NCBI GenBank assembly: GCA_030867875.1
Contig: JAOWCC010000577.1
Span: 83,805,740-83,869,739, forward strand
Reading direction: 5' to 3'
Origin: Actinernus sp. WN-2022
Taxonomy: Eukaryota > Cnidaria > Anthozoa > Actiniaria > Actinernidae
Length of the DNA: 64,000 nt
The notes below the pieces were generated by a model. The model saw nothing but the letters and a program-made list of their open reading frames with translations, did not search any database and was not told where the DNA came from. The translations under genes and the position numbers were made by a program. This document shows, piece by piece, positions 34,201-44,049 of the stretch. How positions within the stretch are numbered: position 1 is the stretch's first letter; each line of letters opens with the position of its first letter.

Positions 34201-34575
34201 CCTTCGATGTGTTGCACGGGCTGTTTGTCTGTTTAATGATCAACTTATTTACTAAAAATAAACTACAAATATATTAGTGGCTCTTGCACGGACGTTCGCG
34301 GCAAAGTTTTATCGGTGTATATGAGGTTGAGAGATTTCACGGTGAAAAATCTTAGTTCATTTCGATTCGAGTTCCACTTTGCCGAGAAGATCGGCACTTA
34401 TTAATTCACCTTCACACGTATGTAAAACAATAACAACATAGTACTCCAAAACTTGCTCTTAAAACATTCACGATACTCTCTAGGTCTTAAGTACATCGAA
34501 TGCATTCCAATAACAGCCCTATATTGCTATAGTGCACAAAACTATTTCCCATATTGATTCAGTTTGGACACGTAC

Positions 34576-35128
34576 CTTCGTCAGTTCACTTCACTTGAAT
34601 GTCAGCTTCTGGTTCAGCAATAGCTTGTCTCGTTCACAGAGTTTGACAACAGTTTTGTTGCGTTCGACGAAGGAGAACGCATACTAATCAGCTTGCATTG
34701 GGCTCCCTGTGCGTTCCAGGCGAAACACATCGAAAATGTGGTCAACTTCGTTCCCAGGGGTCTTTACGCACATAATCCAAAATGGCGTCGGAGTACTGGT
34801 TTCGCTTGAGATGTCACGTACTTCGACGCTGAGAGCCACTCCGTCGAGAACCTTGCCGAGACGTTCTTCGACGTTTGTTCTCCAGGCCTGCTGGTTTTGT
34901 TTGTACGATTTATCAAAGGAGTGATTGCCTGAGGGAAATGTTCACAAGTCTACTGCACTCTGGATCATTGACAAAGTCCGCTGTTCGAACTGTATCATAC
35001 CAAACATGGTATGTTTTGTCGGTGCAGCCTATTCAACCCCAACAGTCAAATCACCTCCCATAATATTTGCTGAATTGTCCAGTAAAAACCGAGTGAATCT
35101 GCGATCGAAACTTCTGTTGGCTTTTTCG
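34576..35128 (-). pseudogene. Upstream exon of the decayed gene, unknown globular domain
   Basis: The minus strand reads in long segments with protein-like composition: 'FLLDNSANIMGGDLTVGVE', then after a shift near 35030 'CTDKTYHVWYDTVRTADF', and after a second shift near 34918 'NQQAWRTNVEERLGKVL...TPFWIMCVK...DHIFDVFRLERTG'. An in-frame TAG at 34684-34686 interrupts it, and the frame resumes 'YAFSFVERNKTVVKLC'. The flanks look like an acceptor (CAG at 35129-35131) and a consensus donor 'GTACGT' after 34576. I do not recognise the domain. The many breaks make it a pseudogene, either host-derived or from an intron-containing DNA transposon. Confidence 0.5.
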
Positions 35129-35699
35129 CTGTATTGGATTGACAAACGGAAAATGTCATTATTCCTCATTTAATTTAGAAAGCGTTTTAAAATTAGTTTA
35201 ACTTAAAGTTACAAACACAAATATTCATTATTTCTTCCAATTTTATAGCCATTCAGCATTACTCCGATTCCACCGTACCCCTTACACAATTATAAACTAC
35301 CAATATTGATCAGAAATAATTATACAATATAAACTGACAATGGACACTTGATATTCTACAGCCAGCCTTGATCTCACTTGAAGAATAATTTGAATTCTCT
35401 GAAGGAACTGGAGTGTAGTTTATACACATGTATAATTATATGGTTAGGATCTGGATGGGGTTAACTGACATGTACAAACGGCCTAAAATGTAACTGTCAA
35501 GTGACACATAAGGGTGTTTTTAACTGTTAACTGATAATATAAATTTTACTGTTAGCTGATAAATTGCAGATCCAGCTTTGAAATTCAGCAAAGTAATATT
35601 AATTCTCAAAGATTACCCTTAAAATGGTCATAAAATGGTCATTTCATTGTTAGTTAAACCCCCACCCCTAGTATCCAGTCCCTCCATTAATCAGACATT
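35129..35699. other. Non-coding stretch
   Basis: AT-rich. It contains loose 'AACTG' repeats at 35465-35570 that recall the cluster at 23803-23978. Further upstream exons of the decayed gene may lie here, but I could not find them. Confidence 0.4.
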
Positions 35700-36190
35700 T
35701 ATAGGGCTTTCAAAATATTTTTGAGTAAGAGTCAACAGAAGAAAGTACACGTCTAGCTGTCACAAAACTCGAGGTGAAGGCAAAATTCTAATTGTCTGTT
35801 GATAATGTCTGTTGATAAATTCTAATTGTCTGTTCACACTGGTCTAGAGTGCGGGAGGTCGGGGGTTCGAATCCCGGCCCGCGTCCTTTGGCGAAGACGT
35901 TTATAAGCCGTTGGCCTTGTCTCCTTCTACTTCTAATCAGTATTTGAAGGGGACGTGAAAGAACCTGTTGTACTACTCGAAAAAGACCAGGGGATTGTCA
36001 CCCGGTACAGCAGCCTGGCCATTGCGGCTAACCACAATCAACATTGTAAACTGCGTGGAAGCTATTAGCGCCATGAAGCAGTCCGAAATAATTCACTGAC
36101 GGGATATGTCAGTCATATGTAAAGCGCCATGAAACTGTGGTTGATATGGCGCTATATAAATATGGGAAAATAACTGCCGATGTACCTCAA
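35700..36190 (+). repeat. Dispersed repeat interrupted by a SINE
   Basis: 35700-35845 and 36167-36190 match the continuous copy at 8905-9050. The SINE sits between 'GTTGATAA'-type and 'GAAAATA' blocks. 'TTCTAATTGTCTGTT' is present as a short local duplication on the left side. Confidence 0.65.
35849..36167 (+). mobile_element. tRNA-derived SINE
   Basis: A consensus pol III B box ('GGTTCGAATCC', 35864-35874) lies near the 5' end within a tRNA-like 'GGTCGGGGGTTCGAATCCCG' context. It is followed by a body of about 250 bp and a 3' end 'GGCGCTATATAAATATGG'. The A box is not clear. The body contains 'AGCGCCATGAA' twice. Transcription by pol III and mobilisation by a LINE sharing the 3' end are expected for SINEs. 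It is not a functional tRNA gene, because no acceptor-stem pairing is present. Confidence 0.8.
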
Positions 36191-36377
36191 AGCATGAAAC
36201 CGCTGGATCATCCAATTATTTAATGTTACACATATAGATAACCACAGTTTTATAGCCTGATATGGACTCTGTCCATACACCACATAGTTAAAATAATCAT
36301 TTTTAATGGTTATTTTAACTGTTGAATTTGTTAAAACCACATTTTCCCCTTAAATAAACTTACCTACCGGTATTACA

Positions 36378-37030
36378 TGGGCCGCGTCAGACAAAAAGGG
36401 CCCGGACGACATAATATGTAAATGTATTTTGAAATTGTATCATGTTTTTTTATACTTGTGGTGCGATTACAATATGCATCGCGAGCGCCACATTGTGCTA
36501 CTAACAAGTAATGTTGATTTCATGAGATTTCATGAAGTGAAATCGTGGACGAAATTTACGATATTTTTACAGAAACGTGTGATCACAATTTTTTTTAGCA
36601 GGCGCAAATGATTCCTTATCATCAGATGATTGTTTCAAGGTGTAACTTGTACTATTGCTAAAATCATATTATGAGCTACGGGCAGCAGAATGACTGAAGA
36701 AAAGGCACTTTTTGGCCAAAAGGTGATCATCTTGTTCATCTTATTTATTTTTTACTCTTTAATGCAAGCATGTGTAAATGAATGGCATACATCAAAATCA
36801 TCCCCTCTGACAGGATTCCTAATTTTGTGGTCATATTTGTAATCGGGCCCTTGCATAAAAATCACGTAACTTTCACCCCTGTTTCTTGAAACTGACATTT
36901 ACTGTTATGGTTGAAATGTAGCACTCCTCGTCAAGAATACAATACAATCTTCAACCTGTTATTAGGAACACCATTGTAGGAATAATTTAACTTGAACGTC
37001 GTCCGGGCCCTTTTTGTCTGCCACGGCCCA
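36378..37030. mobile_element. 650-bp non-autonomous element with 34-bp TIRs
   Basis: Left end 36379-36412 and right end 36996-37029 are inverted repeats around 'CAGACAAAAAGGGCCCGGAC' with two or three mismatches. The interior is AT-rich, and no frame resembles a transposase (60 aa is the longest). The target duplication is unclear, so the superfamily is undetermined. Confidence 0.8.
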
Positions 37031-38097
37031 GTCATTATTTAACAAAATACAAAACTATATGCGTGGCTTGCTTAATATTTTCTTTGGTTAGCAATTGGAA
37101 CTGATAACTTACATGTACATACTCAATGTTGCAATCTAAAATGTTTACTTTATCTGAGCCATTTGATGACCTACAGTGTATTTAACCGAACATATCCATC
37201 CCTTTTATAAATTATAAGTCGAGATGTTAAAAAAAAAAAAAAATTTGAAGACATATACATTTTTGATCAGGATATTTTTACATCCACAGTAGACTCTGTC
37301 TGTTATTGACTATTGTCGACAACGTAGTCTAGATTGCTGCAGTAATGTATTTGTACCTACCACAGGAAACCCAATCCTTTCTCATACAAAAACAATATTT
37401 GAAATTACTGTTCATTTATTTTGTTATAACTCGAGAACAGGTAGAATTGATAACTGTGGTCTTAAAAACCATTTCGAACGCACTTTCTTTCTATGATTAT
37501 CACTACTATATATTCCTTTATGTTGCTTTGTAGTTCTTTATAAGCTTTTCAATTAAGTGGCAATACGACAGTGTAACTGTCGGCCCGACTGGAGAAACAA
37601 GACTCGGTTCTAAACAGCTCAGCTCTCAAAGATTTTAGGGTGCCGGGCTTAATTTGCGTCTCTTGACCGTAGATATTCTAAGGCTGTGTATGCAAATGTA
37701 AGTTTGACAAGTGCACAAACATGAAAGCAAAGCAGGACAATTCTCACCGATTATTTTTCCGCGAAGTCTCACCGCAGGAAGGTTCCGAAGGCCGCGTTGT
37801 CAAGTCATATATATCCCATGATTTAGTTATTACATTTTTAGCACATGCATGGCCGGGGTCCTTGGGCTTTTCGTTAAAATATTATTTCTATTCGAGAAAC
37901 AACGAAGAGCCAACACACCAAAACCTTTTACTTGCAATAAAACTAATGTTCTGTTGTCGAATATATTAACAAGAGTAATAGAATATACAAAGATCTATAT
38001 TCTACTGCTTTCCTCACCTCACACAACACTATTGTTGTACAAGAGTATATTGTGTTGATGTTTGGTAGCTGTATTGTGTATAACGAAGATATACATG
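37031..38097. other. Non-coding stretch
   Basis: Short frames at 37345-37533 and 37721-37969 have no recognisable features. A poly(A) run lies at 37230-37243. Confidence 0.45.
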
Positions 38098-38400
38098 AAG
38101 CATATCAAACAATTTATTGAGAAAAGTGTCGTTCCTGAGAGCTCCCTGTGATATTCCATATATGGTCAATATATTCCATATTTGGAAAGCAGGACGGATC
38201 GTCGAATACTAGAACACGTTCAGAAAGTGTAGCGAGCCGGCAGAAGAGAGGCGGATACAACGTAGGCTACAAGAAGTGCTATTAAAAAAATCGATAGCGA
38301 AATTTGAAAAGGATGAGCGTATGCCTTACTATATAGCATCTATTCAGGCCCAAATATAACTCTGAACGACAACAATTGTTTGATATGTAGATTTTCAGTA
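38098..38400 (+). repeat. Dispersed repeat, copy 2 (empty-site reference for 6809-6909)
   Basis: Same family as 6770-7140. Here 'GTGTCGTTCCTGAGAGCTCC' is continuous, which shows the pre-insertion state. This copy holds about 50 bp ('GTAGCGAGCCGGCAGAAGAG' onward) missing from copy 1. Confidence 0.75.
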
Positions 38401-39295
38401 AGCCACGTGACTTATGACGTCACATAATATGATTGACAGCTGGTGTTTGTCTTGTACCCGAGGGTGGCTGTGTTGATTACTTGATTATGTCACACTTTTT
38501 GATTGGCAGCTGTTGTTGATAGGATATGTTGATAGGGAAACCTCTTTCTCTAACATCATCACGCATAATACCTTCAGAAATTCATGATAATAAATAAATA
38601 TTTTATTTGTTATAGCAGGCTGAGTATTACAGCTTAAAGCTGGTGGGGGCCTGCTTTTACTTCTCACGCACTCCCTACTACATTAACTGTTTTGGACACA
38701 CTACACTCGACTCACGGTTGATTTTTACGGAAGGAGGAAAACCGGAGGACCCGGAGAAAAACGGCCTCGAATGCAGATAAGGAATCAACAACAAACCTAA
38801 CTCACATATATATGATAACCCAATAATCGTAACCATAAATAGTGAAAGACGAGATGCTTCACCTCTATACTGTCGGTGGAACATCGTTGGGTTTAAAACC
38901 GAGCCACCATGAAACCGCGTCATGCGAAAAACGATTGAAGAGGCCGTGCCGAATGTAGAATGGCAGCAGGTGTACTGAACATACCATAATAGCATTCAAC
39001 TATAAATAGAGGATATTATATGCATGGATCGGACGTTTGGCTTGGTGTTTAGATTGATAACTCACGAGTTAGCATAACACTATGAAACAAGTGCCAGTTA
39101 GTCAAGTTAAATACGAGAAGATAAATTCTGTATCTCCAAGCAGCCATTTGATTTTCTTTTTATTGCATGGAAACCACGCGGTGTGTATATGCAAAATTTT
39201 CTAATTCAGAATATAGTTAAGCAAAATCACCAAATTTCTTTAAAAGCCTGCATGTGAAATCAAGTTGATAACAATGATGCAGTGTGACATCATGA
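38401..39295. other. Non-coding stretch
   Basis: Contains 'GGAGGAAAACCGGAGGACCC' near 38732, a low-complexity phrase, and a 105-aa minus frame (38678-38995) without recognisable features. Confidence 0.4.
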
Positions 39296-39992
39296 ATGAA
39301 TGGAAACTTTATTTAAAGAGGGTAACACTCAATAGTGGAGCACTAATAAACTTGTTGCCCTCCTAAACTAATAAATACAATAATAGAAGCTAACAACTAC
39401 AAAAAAAATAAAACTATAATTATAAGGGCATGAAGGTAAAATTATGATAGAACAATATTCACTAGGCATTAAAACCTATATATAAATACCACTAACTATA
39501 AATACTAATGAAAATACGAAAAGACTTAAAGAAAACGTTAAGATACCTTTTGGTAGGCCAGACAGCGCTTATACAGAGAGGTTTTAAGAGATTTTGCGGA
39601 AGAGTATGATCTAATATTTAATAGCATTATTTTAATAGTTGAGACTGTAAATGATCTGCCACCTTCTGTTTTATGCGCGTACTTTGGGGAAACATAACTT
39701 AAACGCGCATTACGAGTAACTCGGGAATGACGATCACTATTGAGCACTAACATATCATTAAAGTAGGTTGGCGTTCCACCAACACAACGCTTAAAAGCTA
39801 AAACACATTTCCTGATATCAGCTTCATTATAAAATGGCAGCTAACCGAGAGAATTAAATAGATCCACAGATGAATGTCTCGGCTGCGCATTTAGTAAAAC
39901 TCTGGCCGCACTTTTTTGAAGAGATAAAACTCTGTCCAGATTATCTTGTTGCAGTAAGACCAAACTGTACTACAGTACGTTAATAAAGGCAT
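39296..39992 (-). pseudogene. 5'-truncated LINE fragment (reverse transcriptase C-terminus)
   Basis: On the minus strand the sequence begins at the BEL target site with 'LLTYCSTVW', runs through 'LDRVLSLQKSAARVLLNAQP' and a stop, then 'FYNEADIRKCVLAFKRCVGG' and 'RNARLSYVSPKYAHKTEG', ending near 39541. This is the familiar tail of CR1/L2-type reverse transcriptases after the catalytic domain. The 3' end 'GAGTGTTACCCTCTTTAAAT' matches 2455-2512. It belongs to a different subfamily from the element at 25.4-29.8 kb. An in-frame stop and a small deletion ('IMLLNIRS') show decay. Confidence 0.75.
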
Positions 39993-40088
39993 TTTATGAG
40001 ATGTTAACCTGGTTCATCCATATTTATTCTGATACTGGGGAAATCCTAATTACAGTGATTGTGACGTAGTTAATTACATTCTCGAATA
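39993..40088 (-). repeat. BEL 3' LTR
   Basis: 96 bp, identical in its outer parts to the 5' LTR at 43952-44044 ('GAGATGTTAACCTGGTTCAT' on one side, 'GTGATTGTGACGTAGTTAAT' and 'TACATTCTCGAATA' on the other). A middle segment of about 29 bp is in the opposite orientation to that in the other LTR. Confidence 0.85.
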
Positions 40089-40103
40089 GTCTCCCGCTCC
40101 GCC
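40089..40103 (-). other. Polypurine tract before the 3' LTR
   Basis: The minus strand reads 'GGCGGAGCGGGAGAC' directly before the LTR start 'TATTCGAG'. This is the expected primer site for plus-strand DNA synthesis. Confidence 0.6.
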
Positions 40104-40394
40104 AAGGTGATTAAATCATCAAAATTAGTTTACAGTAATTTATGAGGTTTCAGTTATGCGTAACAGTTCTGTTTTCTGATAAGTTAGTTGTTAGCTAGTT
40201 CTTTGATTTTCTGAGCTGCTGCTTGAGCTGCAGCTATGTGTCACTTGTGTGCCCTGGTAGGTGTCTTCTTCTCCCTTGTTAGCCTTCTGTTTTCTCGCTT
40301 GATTTTTCCGTCTCATCTGTCACTTCTAGAGGGTAAAGTTTCTCGATTGGTCTTGATAATTCTTTGCCTGTACTAACTCGAAGAGAAACGGCTC

Positions 40395-41433
40395 TCACGA
40401 AATCATCTCTTCCTTGGTCAGAAGTTTGGTCACTACTCCTAACCTCCACTGTTTGCGTGGTGTTTCATCGGGTATGAGCACTACATCTCCTACTTTGACG
40501 TGTTTCGTTATGTACGATAGATTTGTAAGGTAGTCATTTCTCCATCGTTCCCAGAAGTTTTTCGTTAGTTTGTGATGATGTTTTGCTCTTCTTGTTAAAT
40601 CACTTCTGTTAGTTTTTGTCGGATCGAAGTCGAAATCTTCCTCTTCTTGCGAGGGGCCGGGTAGAGTCAACAATCTTTGGCCACAAAGGAAATGCGATGG
40701 TGTGAGTGGAGGTATATCGTTGATGTCTACATTAGGATATGTCAGTAGTCGACTGTTTAATGTCGCTTCTACTTCAGTTAGAATTGTATTCAACTTTAAA
40801 TTGTTCAGTGACGCTTTGCCATGCAAGTACTTTCTTCAAACATTTCTTTACCAGGCCTACGAGTCTTTCGTAGAAACCTCCCCACCATGGGTCTCTTTCT
40901 GGAATGAATTCCCATATGATGCCTTTCCGTCAGATAGGAAGTTCTGGCATGTTGGATGCTTGAATATTTCTAGCAGTTCTTTCGCTCCCGCTTTAAAAAT
41001 GTTGGCATTATCTGATATGACGTGCGTGGGTATACCTCTTCTTGATGAGAATCGTCTGAATGCTCTTAGGAAGGCTTCCGCTGTTTGATCTTCTACTAAT
41101 TCTAGGTGTATTGCTCTAATAGTTGCGCATGTAAATAGACATATGTACATCTTTGTTTGACCGTTCGTGGTGCGCACATATAGTGGTCCAGCGTAACTCA
41201 ACTCCTGTTGTTTGGAATGTTTGTGATGTCGTGACTCTCGATGTAGGCAAGGGTGGGTTGGTAATGGAACGAAAAGGAGGTCCTTGAATCTTTTTGCATA
41301 TGACGCACTTAGTAATAATCTTTCTTACGAGTTGCCTTCCTTGTGGTATCCAGTATGTTTGAAAAACTTGTGTAAGTGTCTCTCCCACACCTCCATGCAT
41401 GACTGCTTTGTACATAGCTTGCACCACAAGCAC
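40395..41433 (-). pseudogene. BEL/Pao integrase, frameshifted
   Basis: The N-terminal zinc-binding region shows 'VMHGGVGETLT' and 'CVICKK' (41433-41220). The catalytic core has 'YAGPLYVR' and 'VISDNANIF'. The C-terminal part (40826-40395) has 'LTPSHFLCG', 'NFWERW' and 'VGDVVLIPDE', the region normally near the chromatin/DNA-binding tail. It is spread over three frames, with shifts near 41200 and 40900. The position where the first catalytic Asp should precede 'YAGP' reads Ser, and the segment with the catalytic Glu lies across a shift. In an active element it would insert cDNA; here it is inactive. Confidence 0.85.
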
Positions 41434-41829
41434 AGTAAGTTAGTCGTCTTTCGGTAGCAGAATGGGGAACTTTGCGACTTTTTCTAGATCTGACTGTTCC
41501 AGTCTACCATGCACGACAGCGGACAAGGCCGTTTTCTTCCAAGTAGAGTCCTAATTGTTGTATCAGTGCTGGAGATTTCGCTTTGGTTTTGCTCTGGATA
41601 TGTCTAATTTCTTCAGCATAATGATTTTGTTGTGTGGCTTTCAGAAGTGCGTTTCGAGCTTCAGTGAAGTCTGCAGTTGTTGAGTGTTTATTTGTTTCTG
41701 TGTTTCTCCATCGACGAGTGACGTGGATTACTAGTGCTGTGATACGTAATGTGTTTCATGAGCTATACTTTTTCAGATTGATGATCTTGAGATTACTTGG
41801 GTTGTATTCAACTTTTACCGTCATGCTGT
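41434..41829 (-). pseudogene. BEL spacer between RNase H and integrase, degenerate
   Basis: No long frame remains. Its position corresponds to the RNase H-integrase connection of BEL/Pao polyproteins, and several stops interrupt all frames. Assignment rests on position alone. Confidence 0.4.
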
Positions 41830-42159
41830 TTAGAACTTTGGGTTCTTCTGTTTCTTGAATTGATTCATGTTCAGTAGTTGGCCAGATTTCTTCTTTCTCC
41901 TTAAGCCACGAGGGACCGTGGAACCATAAGTCTTGGTTGTAAATATCTGTGGGGATACGCCCCTTGTTACTAAGTCAGCTGGGTTATCGTTAGATGGACA
42001 ATGCTTCCAGAATTTCGTCAGAAAGTGGTTGAGTTTATCGTTATTTGTTGGCCTTGTATTTAGTGTGTGACATAATGTGTTGCATTTGTTGTCGATGATA
42101 AAATCTTGAGTGGGTGTTGGCCCTGAGAGCAGCCAACCACACATGCTCTGTACTGCCAT
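41830..42159 (-). pseudogene. BEL protease-end and RNase H-end fused by deletion
   Basis: A 109-aa frame joins 'MCGWLLSGPT', which normally lies just before the reverse transcriptase, to 'FWKHCPSNDNPADLVTRG', the hallmark at the end of the RNase H region. The reverse transcriptase of over 1 kb is missing between them, so an internal deletion, not scattered decay, removed it. Confidence 0.75.
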
Positions 42160-42482
42160 CCACTTGTTGTCGTGGGATTTCTTAGTGTTTCTAATAATAA
42201 CTTGACCGTACGTAGTGGTAATTTCCTATGAGTATGTCCACTGTATGATCATCTATCGCATTTGTGGGGATCTGCAATTTCTAGGAACTTGAATTCGTGA
42301 TGAATTTCGATTTGCTCTAACTTAACGTTAAGTGGTGGACAGATGATTGGCGTGACTAATGCAATGATTATTATATCTCCTTTTACTGTGTGTAGGGTAA
42401 GTTTTACAACTTCATATGCTTTTCTTGAGCTTTCTTTGGCACCAAATGTGGAAATGGACCTAGTACTTCATCCTGTATGACC

Positions 42483-42770
42483 TTAAGCTGCAGCTTTTCT
42501 TTTAGTTGTTCTTATGAAGCTATTTTGAGAGCCTGTGTCAAGGAGCATTCGTGCCTGACACTTTCTTAACGGTCCGCCTGCTGTGACTAAAGCTGTTTGC
42601 ATCAGGAGATTTGACGTTTTAGCTGTCAGGCTTATTATTGTGTGAGTATGCTTTGGTGATGCTGAATTTTGCTGTGGTTCATCTTGTTTAGCGTCTTTTT
42701 TTCGTGTTTTTTTGTCTCGTTCTTGATTTGGCTCACAAATCGACGTGTGATGCAATGTAAACATCTTCAT
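42483..42770 (-). pseudogene. BEL/Pao aspartic protease region
   Basis: A 95-aa frame with the catalytic 'MLLDTGSQNSFIR' of retropepsins, preceded by a charged linker and 'LLMQTALVTAGG', a typical entry strand. The flap and C-terminal half are not in this frame. Protease would cut the Gag-Pol chain; this one is truncated. Confidence 0.75.
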
Positions 42771-42774
42771 TTAG

Positions 42775-43928
42775 AACGGCATTCACCTTTTGGGTGACCT
42801 GACCGAAGGCAGTTAAAGCAACTTATTTTCTGATACAGTATCAATCTTCTATCCTTTGCTGTTTGACTGTTTCACACTTCTCTGGGCGGTGTTTGCCGTC
42901 ACAGTAGATGCACGGTCGAGGTTGTGATTTGTCGTTTGTGTTAGAGCTTCGTTGTTGTGAGTTTGCTAGTAAGGCGCTAGCAGTTGGTACAAGCGCGTCG
43001 TCCGATGTTGGCGGTGAATCGCTTTCTTCAATTAATTGGCGTTTTTCTCTTGTTTCGATTTCTTGGCGAAGCGCGCTCCGTAATTCATTTAGCGAACTGT
43101 CTGCTAGAGGGTTAGCTCTAAATAGTAAACATCTTATTTGTTGTGGTATTTTTCTAAGTTATATTGGAATCAATAAACTTCTGTAAGAGTCCGTCTGAAC
43201 CCCCAATGTTTCTAGCGCGCGAATGTTGCTTTCACAACTATCATAAAATGTTCTTAATTGGTGCGCTTCACTCGCCGGTGCATTGATTTTTAATAGTGAT
43301 TCCATATGAGCGTTAATTAGAACTTGTTTTCTCCCGAAACGATCTATGAGCATTTGAATGGCTTTCTCGTACTTTGTGACGTTATCGGTAATCCTGAAAT
43401 TGCGCGTGCTGCTTCATTGGTTGACATTCCTTTCCGATAGTTCATTTTATCGATATTAGGTATATCTGGATTGTTGTGTACCGCATTGGCGTAGCTGTCC
43501 CAAAATGTAAGCCATTCAAGTGAGTTTCCTGTATATGGTTGAATGTTTAACTTTGGTAAATTGATGTGTATTTTATGCGCTGCTCTAGTTTCTTCAGAAT
43601 CATGACTAATTTGCATGGAACGAACTCACCGCGTTATGTTTCTCTTCAATAAGTTCGCCGATCTTGAGTTTCCAATACTCGATGTTGCCTTGAAACGTTA
43701 GGGCCAGGGTTATGTCTTCCTCTTTTTCTAAGGCTCCGACAATTTTTGTATCCATGTGGCTGTAATTTCATCGATTCGTCTCGAAAGTCGTCCCATTATG
43801 GCTTTCTGCTCCGTCTTGTCTATGTCCGTTTCGGCCATAATTCGCTCCGCGCGCTTGATCTCTTGCGTACAATGCCCTTTGTACGATCCCCTTACAGCTT
43901 TGAAGTGTGTGATTTCTGCCTTGGACAT
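42775..43928 (-). pseudogene. BEL/Pao gag, broken into several frames
   Basis: Starts with ATG at 43928, just after the PBS ('MSKAEITHFKAVRGSYKGHC'). The core appears at 43616-43344 with 'LPKLNIQPYTGN...EWLTFWDSY', typical of Pao gag, and at 43353-43159 with 'LINAHMESLLKI'. Two zinc knuckles lie at about 42925-42780: 'CIYCDGKHRPEKC' and the canonical C-x2-C-x4-H-x4-C 'CFNCLRSGHPKGEC'. At least four shifts or deletions separate the parts. Gag would form the particle and bind RNA. Confidence 0.8.
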
Positions 43929-43934
43929 TGTTGA

Positions 43935-43950
43935 CCGGGTTTCGGCACCA
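43935..43950 (-). other. Primer binding site of the BEL element
   Basis: The minus strand reads 'TGGTGCCGAAACCCGG' one or two bases after the 5' LTR. This is the classic sequence that pairs with a tRNA 3' end to prime minus-strand DNA synthesis. Confidence 0.85.
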
Positions 43951-43951
43951 G

Positions 43952-44044
43952 TTTACGAGATGTTAACCTGGTTCATCCATTAGGATTTCCACAGTATCAG
44001 AATAAATACAGTGATTGTGACGTAGTTAATTACATTCTCGAATA
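43952..44044 (-). repeat. BEL 5' LTR
   Basis: 93 bp, bounded by the PBS on one side and the target duplication 'GGCAT' on the other. Outer parts match the 3' LTR. The middle 'ATTAGGATTTCC...CAGAATAAAT' is inverted relative to it. Confidence 0.85.
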
Positions 44045-44049
44045 GGCAT

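Larger units (their letters stand above)
39993..44044 (-). mobile_element. Defective BEL/Pao LTR retrotransposon with intact boundaries
   Basis: A 4.05-kb element lies between two LTRs of about 95 bp and is flanked by the 5-bp target duplication 'GGCAT' (39988-39992 and 44045-44049). Minus-strand order is LTR, PBS, gag, zinc knuckles, protease, RNase H end, integrase, polypurine tract, LTR. This order and the 'NPADLVTRG' and 'YWIPQGRQLVRKI' signatures identify BEL/Pao. The reverse transcriptase proper is deleted, and every frame has shifts or stops, so it cannot move by itself. LTRs this short are unusual for the group. Confidence 0.88.

Noticed and set aside
35849..35890. tRNA gene suggested by the B box 'GGTTCGAATCC'
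   Set aside because: No complete cloverleaf or clear A box; the downstream body and AT-rich tail make it a SINE.
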